From assembly GCA_945873145.1 (NCBI GenBank), contig CAMCBZ010000022.1:1-43888 (forward strand): 43,888 nucleotides of DNA. Reading direction: 5' to 3'. Positions 14,836 through 24,230 of this stretch are shown piece after piece. The notes under the pieces were generated by a model. That model had not been told where the DNA came from. It did not search any database and saw nothing but the letters and a program-made list of their open reading frames with translations. How positions within the stretch are numbered: the first letter of the stretch is position 1; each line of letters starts with the position of its first letter. A program made the translations under genes and the position numbers. Source of the DNA: an uncultured Prevotella sp. GTDB taxonomy: Bacteria > Bacteroidota > Bacteroidia > Bacteroidales > Bacteroidaceae.

Positions 14836-16509
14836 ATGAGAAAAACAATATCAAGCTTTCTCCTCATCTTCGTCTTGCTGCTTCCGGTCAAAGCGTTGGC
14901 TCAAGGTGCCAACTTGGCGAAGGTAGCATCCAATATCTTCACATTGACCACTTTCAACGCCGACGGCTCCATCCATGACTCCACCCATGGAGTATTTGCT
15001 GGGCCTCAAGGCGAAGCCATTGCACCATGGCATGTCTTTGTTGGAGTTGCCCGTGCCACCGTCATCGACAACAAAGGCCAACAGAGCAATGTCGACGCGA
15101 TCATCGGCGCTTCCGAAATGTATGATCTTTGCCGTTTTCGGGTGAAAGGCAATCGCTTGCCGGCTGGCTTGAGCCTCAACACAGTGGACGCTCCTGTCTC
15201 TCCCGTCACCCTCGTAAGCTTCGCGACCAAGAAGGTTGACAGCCACAAGATCAAGCCACTGCGCACCGAAAAGTTCATGACCGCCTATAACTATTACGTC
15301 TTCAATGATGTCGATGTGTCCTCAACTGATCTTGGCTGTCCCATCGTCAATGGTGCCGGTCAACTGCTCGGCCTCATGCAGCGTCCGCAGGATGGTGGTC
15401 AGGCTTTTTCCGCTGATGCCCGTCTGACCACAACCTTCACGACCAACGGCCTCTCTCTTTCCGACCCCACGCTCAAGGCTACCGCCATCCGTCCAGCTCT
15501 CCCCACTGAAGAGCAACAGGCCACACTGATGCTTGTTCTTGCAGCTGAGCAGACCGACAGTGCCAACTACGAAGCCTATATCCACGAATTCATCACACGC
15601 TTCCCCACAGCTACTACCGGCTATTCGACGTTGGCCAACTGGTATGAGCGCTACAACAAATTCGACCTTGCCGATGCCACATTGAAGACCGAGACGCAGA
15701 AGGCAGCTAAGAAGGATGAGGCTTACTTCGACTACGCCAAAGCCGTTTATCAGGCAGCCGTAGCACGTGTCGACACCCTCTACCCCGCTTGGACTTTCCA
15801 GCGCGCCACAGAATTGGCTCAGCAAGCCGATAAGATCAACCCTCTGCCAATCTATCAGCATTTACAAGCACAAATTCTCTACTCCACAGGCAATTACGCC
15901 AAGGCACTTGAGGCCTTCACTGCATTGCAAAACTCTGACTTAGGCAAAAACGGTGAGGTATTTTTCGAGGCTGCACAATGCAAGACACAGCTCAAGGCAC
16001 CAACCACAGAAATACTCTCACTGCTTGACAAAGCAGTCAGCGTACAGTCTGGCTCTCCCTCTGCGCCCTATGTCTTGGCTCGTGCAAGAGTCTACGATGT
16101 CACGGGTGACTACCGTAAAGCCTTCAACGACTACCTCACCTACGATTCTTTGGTCAACTATCAAGGCTCTGACGACTTCTACTATGCTAAATTCAAATGC
16201 GAGATGAAGCTCCACCAATATCAGCTGGCTCTCAACGACATCGCTCACGCCATCGTATTGAACCGCACTGTACCCACCTACTATGCCGAGATGGCCAGTC
16301 TACAGCTGAAAGTCGGGAAATATGACGATGCGGTGAAGACCTGCGACTTAGCCATGCAATTGACTCAACAATATAGCGACCTTTATATCATCAAGGGCAT
16401 CGCCCTTTGTGAACAGAAGAAGAAAGAAGAAGGTATTGCGGCTTTGCAGAGTGCACAACAGTTGGGCGACAGCAGAGCTGAAGGTCTTATCAAAAAATAT
16501 CAGAAATAA
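14836..16509 (+). CDS. Exported pseudo-trypsin/TPR protein
   Basis: This 557-residue protein has an N-terminal signal peptide (about 1-22, ending ALAQ). Residues 25-205 resemble a trypsin-like (DegP-type) protease domain: H66 in APWHVFVG and D97 in MYDLCRF sit where the catalytic His and Asp belong. The expected GDSGGP block reads TDLGCP (164-169), so the catalytic Ser is Leu166. No PDZ domain follows. Residues about 225-557 are helical TPR-type repeats (LANWYERYNKFDLADATL, LYIIKGIALCEQKKKEEGIAAL). It is probably a periplasmic or surface scaffold rather than a protease. The nearest named families are trypsin-like peptidase domain proteins of Bacteroidota. A tandem 11-bp repeat sits directly before its start. 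Confidence 0.85.
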   Translation: MRKTISSFLLIFVLLLPVKALAQGANLAKVASNIFTLTTFNADGSIHDSTHGVFAGPQGEAIAPWHVFVGVARATVIDNKGQQSNVDAIIGASEMYDLCRFRVKGNRLPAGLSLNTVDAPVSPVTLVSFATKKVDSHKIKPLRTEKFMTAYNYYVFNDVDVSSTDLGCPIVNGAGQLLGLMQRPQDGGQAFSADARLTTTFTTNGLSLSDPTLKATAIRPALPTEEQQATLMLVLAAEQTDSANYEAYIHEFITRFPTATTGYSTLANWYERYNKFDLADATLKTETQKAAKKDEAYFDYAKAVYQAAVARVDTLYPAWTFQRATELAQQADKINPLPIYQHLQAQILYSTGNYAKALEAFTALQNSDLGKNGEVFFEAAQCKTQLKAPTTEILSLLDKAVSVQSGSPSAPYVLARARVYDVTGDYRKAFNDYLTYDSLVNYQGSDDFYYAKFKCEMKLHQYQLALNDIAHAIVLNRTVPTYYAEMASLQLKVGKYDDAVKTCDLAMQLTQQYSDLYIIKGIALCEQKKKEEGIAALQSAQQLGDSRAEGLIKKYQK

Positions 16510-16531
16510 TCATCTGACGAAAGAAAACGCC

Positions 16532-16570
16532 AACGGCGGCTTCCAAGAAAACATCTTGGAAGCCGCCGTT
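16532..16570. terminator. Strong hairpin between convergent genes
   Basis: A perfect 17-bp stem (16532-16548 with 16554-16570) encloses a 5-base loop (AAACA). It sits 23 bases after the TPR gene and before the minus-strand pncC stop. It fits a bidirectional terminator, although the T-run after it is weak. Confidence 0.75.
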
Positions 16571-16703
16571 TCATGTTTGTTATCAGCAGGTTGATACAGG
16601 CTAACTAAACATTAGCAATTAATCAGAAGAGTTGATACAAGCTAATTTGATGCCGCAACAAAAAGCACTGCACTATAAGTTACCTACATTCAGCGATGCC
16701 ACT

Positions 16704-17225
16704 TTATTTCTCTTCTTCCTGACCGCTGTTTTCAGCGTGCTTAGCGTTGACATATTCCAGGAAGAGGCGCAGTGCCTTATTGGTAGCAATCTCCAAGTTG
16801 ATGTCGCGTCCAAAGTCTTCCGTCAGTTTAAACGTACGCACATCGTCCTTAGCACCATAGCCGAGCCATATCGTACCCACAGGAATCTCTGCTGTGCCGC
16901 CACCGGGACCGGCAACACCCGTAGCAGAGATGGCATAGTCGCAGTTTAGCGCATCGCAGGCTCCAATGACCATCTCACGGGCCACCTCCTCACAGACTGC
17001 TGTCTGCTCAGCCAATACCTGAGCAGAGACGTGAAGCAGATTCTCCTTCACCTCATTGGTGTAAGACACTACCCCACCCTTGAAATACTGGGAAGCACCG
17101 GGCACAGAAATAATGGCCTCAGCAATGCGCCCACCTGTACAGCTCTCTGCTGTTCCCAAGGTCTCATTATGATTGTAGAGAGCCTCTTGAATCTGACGGC
17201 TCAACACTTTGGTTTCAAATTCCAT
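16704..17225 (-). CDS. pncC: Nicotinamide-nucleotide amidohydrolase (CinA C-terminal type)
   Basis: This 173-residue product is the stand-alone CinA C-terminal domain. It shows the family blocks TLGTAESCTGGRIAEAI (about 22-38), GGVVSYTNEVKENLL (about 50-64) and ISATGVAGPGGG (about 98-109). In bacteria this domain hydrolyses NMN amide to nicotinic acid mononucleotide, salvaging the by-product of NAD-dependent DNA ligase. The N-terminal MoCo-like domain of full-length CinA is absent. It follows tsaD on the same strand with a 54-base AT-rich gap, so cotranscription is likely. In Bacteroides I recall a full-length cinA next to tsaD. Confidence 0.92.
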   Translation of the reverse strand: MEFETKVLSRQIQEALYNHNETLGTAESCTGGRIAEAIISVPGASQYFKGGVVSYTNEVKENLLHVSAQVLAEQTAVCEEVAREMVIGACDALNCDYAISATGVAGPGGGTAEIPVGTIWLGYGAKDDVRTFKLTEDFGRDINLEIATNKALRLFLEYVNAKHAENSGQEEEK

Positions 17226-17279
17226 AATTGTCGTTCAATTATTTGATATATAGTATATTATACAACTATTATTATACGC

Positions 17280-18317
17280 TTACTTGAATGTGACTTTGGA
17301 GAAGGCGGGGGCATCGATAGAGCAGAAATCCTTGTCGAGATACTTATAATATCCCACGATACCGATCATCGCTGCATTGTCCGTAGTATAGCTGAACTTA
17401 GGAATATATATTGTCCAGCCATAGCGCTGAGCGTGGTCGCGGAAGGCTGCTCTCAGCCCGTTGTTGGCTGAAACGCCACCAGCGACAGCCACATGCTTGA
17501 TGCCCGTCGTCTTCACGGCCATTCTCAGTTTCTTCATCAGTATGTCCACGATGGTATGCTCAAGGCTTGCTGCCAAGTCCTGCTTATGATGCTCCACGAA
17601 GTCCGGATCTTCCTCAACCCATTTCCGAAGGTTATAGAGGAAGGACGTCTTCAAACCCGAGAAGGAGTAGTCCATTCCCGGAATATGTGGCTCAGCGAAT
17701 TTATAAGCCAGAGGATTGCCTTGGCGTGCGAGCCGGTCGATAATCGGACCACCAGGATAGCCGAGTCCCATCACCTTGGAGCATTTGTCGATAGCCTCTC
17801 CGGCAGCATCGTCGATGGTCTGTCCCAGCACCTCCATGTCGTTGTAAGCGTTGACCTTCACGATCTGAGAGTTGCCGCCTGATACCAGCAGACAGATAAA
17901 AGGATAAGGAGGCATGTGGTTGTCGTCGTCGCTCTCTTTGATGAAGTGAGCCATGACATGCCCCTGCAAGTGGTTGACATCAATGAGAGGGATTTCCAAA
18001 CTGCGTGCCAAACCTTTTGCAAAGCTCACGCCCACAAGCAGCGAGCCCATGAGTCCCGGTCCACGGGTGAAGGCGATGGCCGACAATTGTTCTTTCGTGA
18101 TACCGGCGCGTTTGATAGCCTGATCCACTACGGGTACCACATTTTGCTGATGTGCTCGGCTGGCCAACTCTGGAACCACACCGCCATAGGCGCGGTGAAC
18201 CTCCTGCGAGGCCGTCACATTGCTCAGCAGCACACCATTGCGAAGCACTGCTGCCGAGGTATCGTCACACGATGATTCTATGCCTAAGATATAGACATCG
18301 TTATTTGTTGTTTCCAT
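17280..18317 (-). CDS. tsaD: tRNA threonylcarbamoyladenosine transferase TsaD
   Basis: TsaD transfers the threonylcarbamoyl group to A37 of ANN-decoding tRNAs together with TsaB and TsaE. The 345-residue product shows ILGIESSCDDTSAAV at the N-terminus, the metal-binding HxxxH (H116, H120 in NHLQGH), the nucleotide-binding LLVSGGNSQ block, and VAGGVSANNGLR near the C-terminus. Length fits the family (337 in E. coli). It lies between map and pncC, all on the minus strand. Confidence 0.97.
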   Translation of the reverse strand: METTNNDVYILGIESSCDDTSAAVLRNGVLLSNVTASQEVHRAYGGVVPELASRAHQQNVVPVVDQAIKRAGITKEQLSAIAFTRGPGLMGSLLVGVSFAKGLARSLEIPLIDVNHLQGHVMAHFIKESDDDNHMPPYPFICLLVSGGNSQIVKVNAYNDMEVLGQTIDDAAGEAIDKCSKVMGLGYPGGPIIDRLARQGNPLAYKFAEPHIPGMDYSFSGLKTSFLYNLRKWVEEDPDFVEHHKQDLAASLEHTIVDILMKKLRMAVKTTGIKHVAVAGGVSANNGLRAAFRDHAQRYGWTIYIPKFSYTTDNAAMIGIVGYYKYLDKDFCSIDAPAFSKVTFK

Positions 18318-18369
18318 ATTTCTAATCTTATTTCTCGTAAATACAGAATACCACCCTGCGTGGTCTCCA

Positions 18370-19233
18370 TTACTCCGAAAGCACTTCTACTCCGTGCTCT
18401 GTCATCAAGAAGGTGTGCTCCCACTGTGCTGAAGGCAGCTCGTCGCCTGAGATTACTTCCCATCCATAGGGATCGTCCTCGTCGATAAACACTTTCCATG
18501 TACCCATGTTGATCATCGGCTCAATGGTAAACGTCATGCCGGGCACGAGCAGCATGCCGGTACCTCTGTGACCATAATGAAGGATGTCTGGCTCCTCATG
18601 CATCTGAAGTCCAACTCCATGACCGCAGAGGTCACGAACTACGCCATAATGATATTTCTCGGCATGTTTTTGTATGGCATGACCGATGTCACCCACAAAG
18701 CAATAGGGCTTAGCGGCCTCAGCACCAATCTCAAGGCACTCCTTGGTCACTCTGACGAGCTGCTCCTTCTCAGGTGTAGTCTTTCCGCCAATGATAAACA
18801 TGCGGGAAGCATCACCATAGTAGCCGTTATAGTCGAGTGTCATGTCCACATTCACAATGTCGCCCTCTTGCAGCACATCTTCCTCTTTAGGAATGCCGTG
18901 GCAGACGACTTCATTAATACTGGTACACACGCTCTTGGGATAGCCCTCGTAATTGAGGCAAGAGGGATGACAGCCATGATCCTCGCAGAACTTCATGCAA
19001 ATATCATCGATTTCCTGCGTATTCATTCCCGGGTGGATAGCCTCAGCCACAGCATCAAGGCACTGTGAATTGAGCTTTCCTGCAATACGAATACCCTCTA
19101 TCTGTTCGGGTGTACGCACCATATCACGTGTAGGCACTTCCTTGCCTTTGTTTTCCCAGTACATCACCTTCTTGTCCAGCTCTGTGGGCTCTTGACCGGG
19201 AAGGCAATGCCAACGTCTTTTCTTCTTAAACAT
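18370..19233 (-). CDS. map: Type I methionine aminopeptidase
   Basis: Map removes the initiator methionine from nascent proteins. All metal and active-site residues are present: H112, D130, D141, H205, H212, E238 and E272. The 287-residue product is about 23 residues longer than E. coli Map because of an N-terminal extension (residues 1-40, basic, starting MFKKKRRWHCLPG). This is a common variant and may contact the ribosome. The gene is followed by tsaD after 52 bases and preceded by metH after 37 bases. Confidence 0.96.
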   Translation of the reverse strand: MFKKKRRWHCLPGQEPTELDKKVMYWENKGKEVPTRDMVRTPEQIEGIRIAGKLNSQCLDAVAEAIHPGMNTQEIDDICMKFCEDHGCHPSCLNYEGYPKSVCTSINEVVCHGIPKEEDVLQEGDIVNVDMTLDYNGYYGDASRMFIIGGKTTPEKEQLVRVTKECLEIGAEAAKPYCFVGDIGHAIQKHAEKYHYGVVRDLCGHGVGLQMHEEPDILHYGHRGTGMLLVPGMTFTIEPMINMGTWKVFIDEDDPYGWEVISGDELPSAQWEHTFLMTEHGVEVLSE

Positions 19234-19270
19234 ATCTTTATTATTTTATAAGATTCTAATACTCTATTCT

Positions 19271-22030
19271 TTAGTCATCAAACAAGTTGAGCTTGTTATC
19301 GCGGGCTTGATCCAGCGACATAAGTTTAGCCTGCTTTTCCTGATATTGTTGCCTGAGTTGCTCATAGCGTGTGGCAAGCTCATCTTCGTAATTTTTTCTC
19401 TGCTTAGGATCCATGAGACGGGCAGCGATGATCGGTGGCTGACTGGCGTCTTTGGTCCATATCACAGGAGCATCATAGACAGGTGCTATCTTCAAAGCCA
19501 CATGCAACTCGCTCGTCGTGGCTCCACCGATAAGCAATGGAATGTGCATTCCCGCTTTTTGTAGTTCTTCTGCCACATGCACCATCTCACCAAGTGAGGG
19601 GGTGATAAGACCGCTCAGTCCAATGAAGTCAACTTGGAGTTGACGGGCTTTGGCCACAATCTGCTCAGCGGGCACCATAACGCCGAGGTCGATAACCTCA
19701 TAATTGTTGCAAGAGAAGACGACACCTACAATATTCTTGCCAATGTCGTGGACATCGCCCTTAACAGTAGCTAACAACACACGCCCGGCGGTAGCTGCCC
19801 CTTCCTTCTTCTCTGCCTCGATATAAGGCTGAAGGATAGCAACGGCTTGCTTCATCGTTCGAGCGGTCTTCACCACTTGTGGGAGAAACATCTTGCCGGC
19901 TCCAAACAGCGTACCGACCTCGTTCATACCGTCCATCAACGGTCCCTCGATGATGTCGACAGCATGGGGATATTTCTCAAGTGCCTCATGGAGGTCAGCG
20001 TCCATATATTTTCCAATGCCTTTCCTTAAAGCATAGCCCAGACGGCTCTCCACACTTTCCTTGCGCCAGGCCTCGTCTGAGACAGCTACCGTCTTGCCAC
20101 CTTGCGAAGCAGCAAGTTTGGCAGCTTCCTGCTCGGCACGCTTCTTTTCAGCCAGTTCCACCAAGTCCTCAGAAGCGCCCTGCCGACGATTGAGGATGAC
20201 ATCCTCGATGATGGTCAGTTCGTCAGCAGGAATATCGGCGTAGGTCACTTTAGTAGCTGGATTGACAATGCCGAAGTCCATACCCTGCTCTATGGCGTGA
20301 TAGAGAAACACAGCGTGCATTGCCTCACGGATGTAGTTGATGCCACGGAATGAGAAGCTGAGATTGCTCACTCCACCACTCACATGCACGCCTTTGAGAT
20401 GCTTGCGGATCCACCCTGTAGCCCGGATGAAGTCCAGGGCATAGCTGTCGTGCTCGGCAATACCGGTTGCCACAGACAGAATGTTAGGGTCGAAGATGAT
20501 GTTCAACGGATCCATCCCCACTTGTTCCACCAAAATATGATAAGCACGCTCAGCAATCTCTATCTTTCGCTCGTAAGAGGTGGCCTGCCCCTGCTCGTCA
20601 AAACACATCACCACAACGGCAGCTCCGAAGCGTTTCACGTCCTTGGCGTGGCTGATAAAGGCTCTCTCGCCCTCTTTGAGTGAGATGGAGTTGACAATGC
20701 ATTTACCCTGCATACATTTCAGCCCTGCCATGATCACATTCCAGTCAGAGGAGTCGATCATCACAGGCACGCGGGCAATGTCTGGGTCACTGGCGATGAG
20801 ATTGAGGAACTTCACCATCTCAGCCTTAGCGTCAAGCAAACCATCGTCCATGTTGATATCGATCACGAGGGCTCCGTCCTCTACCTGTTTGCGGGCGATC
20901 TCCAAAGCCTCTGTATATTGTTTTTGCTCGATGAGCCTCAGAAATTTGCGGCTACCGGCCACATTGCAGCGCTCACCAACATTGACGAAGCGCACCTCCT
21001 TTGTGACGTCGAGCAGTTCCAGTCCAGAGAGCCAAAGAGTTTCTGAGCGTGGCACGACTCGATGGGGCTGATAGTTTTTGGCTTTCTCAGCAAAGGCCTG
21101 GATAAACTCAGGCGTGGTGCCGCAACAGCCTCCGACGATATTGACGAGTCCCTCTTTCATAAACACTTCCATCTCTCCGGCCATCTGCTCAGCCGTCTCG
21201 TCGTATTGTCCCATGGCGTTGGGCAATCCGGCATTGGGATAGACGCTGATATAGAAAGGAGCGCGTGCAGCCAATGTTCTGAGATAAGGCAGCATCTGCG
21301 GTGCACCAAACGAACAGTTGAGCCCTACCGAGAAGATGGGGTAATCAGCGATACTGGCCAAGAATGCCTCAAGAGTCTGTCCGCTCAGAGTGCGTCCGGC
21401 AAGATCACTGATGGTCACACTGACCATGATGGGCAACTTACGTCCGGCTTTTTCCATGATTTGCAACGAAGCGTCGATAGCCGCCTTGCAGTTGAGCGTG
21501 TCAAAGACCGTCTCAATGATGATGGCATCGACACCTCCGCGGATCAGTGCATCCACTTCCTCGCAATAGGCGTCGAAGAGTTCGTCATAGCTAAGATCAC
21601 GCGCCGATGGGTCGCTGACATCCGGGCTCATAGAGCAGGTCTTGTTGGTAGGCCCTACAGAACCGCACACAAAACGGGGATGTTCGGAAGTGGAATATTC
21701 CTCAGCGCACTCTTTGGCAATGCGCGCACCTTCATAAGCCATCTCTGCACAATCTGCCTCAAGATGATAGTCGGCCTGCGATATACGTTGCGAAGAGAAG
21801 GTATTAGTGGTGATGATGTCGGCTCCAGCGGCCAGATATTGTCGATGGATGCCCATGATTACCTCCGGCTTGGTGATGTTCAGCATGTCGTTGTTGCCCT
21901 TCATCTGCACGCCGGAGTCGGCGTAGCGGCTACCCCGGAAATCGGACTCGCTGAGTCCATACTTCTGAATCATGGTTCCCATGGCACCGTCCAGCACCAC
22001 AAGTCTCTCTTTTACAATCTCTTCTAACAT
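19271..22030 (-). CDS. metH: Cobalamin-dependent methionine synthase without the AdoMet domain
   Basis: MetH moves a methyl group from methyltetrahydrofolate through cobalamin to homocysteine. The 919-residue product contains the homocysteine domain with zinc ligands C239, C302 and C303, the pterin-binding domain (about 345-610, [16 protein letters not shown]), the cap domain (about 655-745) and the B12-binding domain with DVHDIG (lower ligand H761). Canonical MetH has about 1227 residues, and the roughly 300-residue reactivation domain at the C-terminus is missing. The protein ends within the linker ([17 protein letters not shown]). Separate reactivation proteins are known in Thermotoga; a separate one in this genome is inference. 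No B12 riboswitch is visible upstream. The gene lies 87 bases after smpB. Confidence 0.96.
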   Translation of the reverse strand: MLEEIVKERLVVLDGAMGTMIQKYGLSESDFRGSRYADSGVQMKGNNDMLNITKPEVIMGIHRQYLAAGADIITTNTFSSQRISQADYHLEADCAEMAYEGARIAKECAEEYSTSEHPRFVCGSVGPTNKTCSMSPDVSDPSARDLSYDELFDAYCEEVDALIRGGVDAIIIETVFDTLNCKAAIDASLQIMEKAGRKLPIMVSVTISDLAGRTLSGQTLEAFLASIADYPIFSVGLNCSFGAPQMLPYLRTLAARAPFYISVYPNAGLPNAMGQYDETAEQMAGEMEVFMKEGLVNIVGGCCGTTPEFIQAFAEKAKNYQPHRVVPRSETLWLSGLELLDVTKEVRFVNVGERCNVAGSRKFLRLIEQKQYTEALEIARKQVEDGALVIDINMDDGLLDAKAEMVKFLNLIASDPDIARVPVMIDSSDWNVIMAGLKCMQGKCIVNSISLKEGERAFISHAKDVKRFGAAVVVMCFDEQGQATSYERKIEIAERAYHILVEQVGMDPLNIIFDPNILSVATGIAEHDSYALDFIRATGWIRKHLKGVHVSGGVSNLSFSFRGINYIREAMHAVFLYHAIEQGMDFGIVNPATKVTYADIPADELTIIEDVILNRRQGASEDLVELAEKKRAEQEAAKLAASQGGKTVAVSDEAWRKESVESRLGYALRKGIGKYMDADLHEALEKYPHAVDIIEGPLMDGMNEVGTLFGAGKMFLPQVVKTARTMKQAVAILQPYIEAEKKEGAATAGRVLLATVKGDVHDIGKNIVGVVFSCNNYEVIDLGVMVPAEQIVAKARQLQVDFIGLSGLITPSLGEMVHVAEELQKAGMHIPLLIGGATTSELHVALKIAPVYDAPVIWTKDASQPPIIAARLMDPKQRKNYEDELATRYEQLRQQYQEKQAKLMSLDQARDNKLNLFDD

Positions 22031-22117
22031 ATATGTATATTTCGGTTGTCTGTTGTTGCTCTGCTACCGTCGTGGCCTGTCTTATGGTAGCACGCAGGCT
22101 CCGACCGTTATCATCCC

Positions 22118-22597
22118 TCAGAAATGCTTAATGGCACGATCCATCTCTCGCCGGTCCTCTTTTTCCTTGAGAGTCTGCCGCTTGTCAAACTCTTTCTTAC
22201 CTCTTGCAAGCGCTATGTCCACCTTTGCTCTGCCGTGGCCATCGATAAACATCAGCGTAGGTACGATTGTGTAGCCCGGTGTCTTACTGTCCTCTGCCAG
22301 TCGGCGTATCTCACGTTTGGTGAGCAGCAACTTACGGTCACGTTTAGCCTCATGATTGGAATAAGATCCATAGAAATAAGGAGATATGTTCATTCCCTTC
22401 ACCCATACTTCACCATTGTTGATGTAGCAGAAAGCATCCACCAGCGAGGCTTTGCCCAGCCTCACTGACTTAATCTCCGTACCGGTGAGCACAATGCCTG
22501 CGGTGTAGGTGTCTATGAAAATATATTCAAACGACGCCTTCTTGTTCTTTATTTGTACAGGACTTTTTTTGCGAAGTTCTTGTTGTTCCTTGTTCAT
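22118..22597 (-). CDS. smpB: SsrA-binding protein SmpB
   Basis: SmpB partners tmRNA in rescuing stalled ribosomes. The 159-residue product has the beta-barrel core ([34 protein letters not shown]) and a basic C-terminal tail ([24 protein letters not shown]) that enters the mRNA channel. It is followed by metH and preceded by the DUF4375 gene with a 24-base gap. smpB next to metH is an arrangement I recall from other Bacteroidales. The ssrA RNA gene is not in this window. Confidence 0.96.
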   Translation of the reverse strand: MNKEQQELRKKSPVQIKNKKASFEYIFIDTYTAGIVLTGTEIKSVRLGKASLVDAFCYINNGEVWVKGMNISPYFYGSYSNHEAKRDRKLLLTKREIRRLAEDSKTPGYTIVPTLMFIDGHGRAKVDIALARGKKEFDKRQTLKEKEDRREMDRAIKHF

Positions 22598-22621
22598 CTT
22601 TCCATCTTTCTTTTCTAACCG

Positions 22622-23128
22622 CTACTCGTCGATGATCGCGAAATCACTGATATGGTCATCGACATACTGCGCCACAGCTTCGGTAAATTCTTCCTCATGC
22701 TCAACGAAATAATCATCGAAATCATCAAACTCGGGATAGCGCTCATAGAGAGCGTCGAACTCCTCTTGGGTGCAGTCTTGCTCGATCTCGAGACGATATT
22801 TCTTGAAATAGCGGCTACATTTATCCAATAACTTATACAAGTCGCGCAGGCCCCACTCTCTGACCGCCTTACCGAAGGGATTGAAGAAGATGAACTCTCC
22901 CAGCCCGTTGTGGATCAGCTCGATGAAGCCACCGTCCATCACACTGTCGCGAAGCATCAGATAGCCCAGCAATGTGATTTGATCGGAATTCAGCTCTCCC
23001 ATGTTGTCGCCATTCAGCTCTCCACCGATAGCCTCCCGGATCGCTCCTGCGAAAGCCTCCAGAAAGTTGTCCATGCCTGCTGTTGCAGCCTGGCGCAACA
23101 CGGCATCGTCTATGTGCACTTGTACCAT
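22622..23128 (-). CDS. DUF4375 (DMP19-like) acidic protein
   Basis: This 168-residue acidic protein has the DUF4375/DMP19 pattern MDGGFIELIHNGLG and FFNPFGKAVREWGLRDLYKLL, with a very acidic C-terminal part (about 115-168). DMP19 of Neisseria is described as a DNA-mimic protein, but many members of the domain family are uncharacterised and no such role is shown here. The longer frame start at 23152 (MLKVRFRT) is rejected because it lies at the predicted transcription start of the promoter box at 23154-23161. The ATG at 23128 (MVQVHIDD) is used instead. It is the first gene of the minus-strand smpB-metH-map-tsaD-pncC run. Confidence 0.8.
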   Translation of the reverse strand: MVQVHIDDAVLRQAATAGMDNFLEAFAGAIREAIGGELNGDNMGELNSDQITLLGYLMLRDSVMDGGFIELIHNGLGEFIFFNPFGKAVREWGLRDLYKLLDKCSRYFKKYRLEIEQDCTQEEFDALYERYPEFDDFDDYFVEHEEEFTEAVAQYVDDHISDFAIIDE

Positions 23129-23153
23129 TGTTCTAAATCTTACTTTTAACATG

Positions 23154-23161
23154 CAAAGATA
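23154..23161 (-). promoter_or_regulatory. Promoter -7 box of the DUF4375-smpB-metH run
   Basis: The minus strand reads TATCTTTG. Its position implies transcription starting near 23148, which sets the DUF4375 start at 23128. Confidence 0.7.
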
Positions 23162-23245
23162 CGAAAATTTAGTGTAGTAAGAGAGAAATCACTAAAAAAT
23201 ACACATTAATAATGAAAAATATCGATTTATCTGAAACAAAACCGC

Positions 23246-23253
23246 TATCTTTG
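23246..23253 (+). promoter_or_regulatory. Promoter -7 box of the small lipoprotein gene
   Basis: TATCTTTG lies 37 bases upstream of the ATG at 23290. It falls inside a longer open frame starting at 23212, showing that the longer start is wrong. Confidence 0.7.
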
Positions 23254-23289
23254 CACGAGATAAAGGTTTATCAAGGCTTTAAGTTCTGT

Positions 23290-23745
23290 ATGATGAATAT
23301 TCGTAAAACGTTGCTTATTCCCCTCCTCGCCTGTTGCGCTGCCCTTGCGATGCTGCTGGGCAATGCAGCATGCAGCGGTGATAACAAAGACCAACTGACA
23401 AGTACAGTAGACTCTTTTTCAACAGCTTATTTTAATTGGCGTTTTCCTGCGGCTCTAAAATATTGCACACCGGAATCACAGCAATGGCTGGTATTTGCAG
23501 CCAGTCAGGTCAACAAAAGCGATGTTGAGGCACTACGTAACAAACAGGAAGGTGCAAGCTGCAAAATTGATAATATAGATTTCACTGATGATTCCACTGC
23601 TACAGTTAAGGTAGTGGTGAGCAACTTTCTTGCCATGGACACTATAGGACTCGCTCCAAAGTCTATTGCAGAAAAGACTTTCCGCCTGCATGCCATCCAA
23701 CGACAAGGCACATGGAAAATAGCTCTAGAGGGTCTTCCAAACTAA
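23290..23745 (+). CDS. Small putative lipoprotein
   Basis: This 151-residue product has a hydrophobic signal (IRKTLLIPLLACCAALAMLLGNAAC). Lipidation could occur at C15 (LLAC) or C28 (NAAC); both lipoboxes are imperfect. The mature part (about 30-151) is small, with a helical start (TVDSFSTAYFNWRFPAALKYC) and beta-strand-like repeats ending TWKIALEGLPN. This resembles the NTF2-like/DUF4878 type of small Bacteroidota lipoproteins, but the match is weak. No function is proposed. The start at 23290 (or 23293) was chosen because of the promoter box at 23246. It stands alone between two minus-strand operons. Confidence 0.7.
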   Translation: MMNIRKTLLIPLLACCAALAMLLGNAACSGDNKDQLTSTVDSFSTAYFNWRFPAALKYCTPESQQWLVFAASQVNKSDVEALRNKQEGASCKIDNIDFTDDSTATVKVVVSNFLAMDTIGLAPKSIAEKTFRLHAIQRQGTWKIALEGLPN

Positions 23746-23807
23746 GAATCCATTAAATATGACTGTTTCCTGCCTAATTATCAATGCAAAAAGCCTTATA
23801 AAATGAT

Positions 23808-23896
23808 GGTCAAACGAACGTCAGCCATTTGGTCAAACGTTCGTTTGACCAAAAGTAAAACGAACGTTTGACCAAATGTACAACAACCGTTTGACC
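23808..23896. repeat. Array of five GGTCAAACG elements with 23-bp phasing
   Basis: GGTCAAACG occurs at 23808-23816 and 23831-23839. Its complement CGTTTGACC occurs at 23842-23850, 23865-23873 and 23888-23896. Centre-to-centre spacings are 23, 11, 23 and 23 bases. The middle copies form a 21-bp inverted repeat (23826-23846 with 23858-23878). Mixed orientation and fixed spacing suggest protein-binding sites or a remnant of a mobile repeat. The function is unknown. Confidence 0.88.
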
Positions 23897-24062
23897 AACA
23901 AGACAAAAGCTATTTTACTATAACATATGACGATTCTTCCACTATTAGATGGCGGAAACAATGCAATAGAATGTACTCCTTTTCATGTTTAAGCAGACGG
24001 CAATAGCGCCCAACACAGACTGAAGAGAATATAGCAATTAAGCGACTTGCTCTCTTATAGGC

Positions 24063-24108
24063 AAAAAAAATCCCCATCAGCTCATCCATAGAGAAGAGCC
24101 AATGGGGA
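24063..24108 (-). terminator. Terminator downstream of carB
   Basis: On the minus strand, TCCCCAT pairs with ATGGGGA. An additional GCTC/GAGC stem lies inside, and eight T follow. It is about 120 bases beyond the carB stop and probably ends the purF-carA-carB transcript. Confidence 0.85.
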
Positions 24109-24230
24109 ATAAAAGAACTATTTACAAGCGAACTTCCCGCTCAAAATGTAAGACTAAATATCACTCAGTCCTGCCATCGGAAGAGCATTACAACGTATGA
24201 AAGCGGGAAAGTCTCCACCCATATTCCATA

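Larger units (their letters stand above)
23746..24230. other. Gene-free region with repeat array and carB terminator
   Basis: This 485-base stretch lies between the lipoprotein and carB stops. It contains the five-copy inverted-repeat array (23808-23896) and a minus-strand terminator (24063-24108). The rest (about 23900-24060 and 24110-24230) shows no convincing gene or RNA. Confidence 0.75.

Noticed and set aside
21062..22027. 321-codon open frame antisense to metH
   Set aside because: It is a shadow of metH with no recognisable domain or start context.
22031..22117. Cobalamin riboswitch before metH
   Set aside because: The 87-base gap is too short and lacks the conserved B12-box segments; the gene is probably read through from smpB.
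23808..23896. CRISPR array
   Set aside because: The repeats are only 9 bases, occur in both orientations and lack uniform unique spacers; no cas genes are present.
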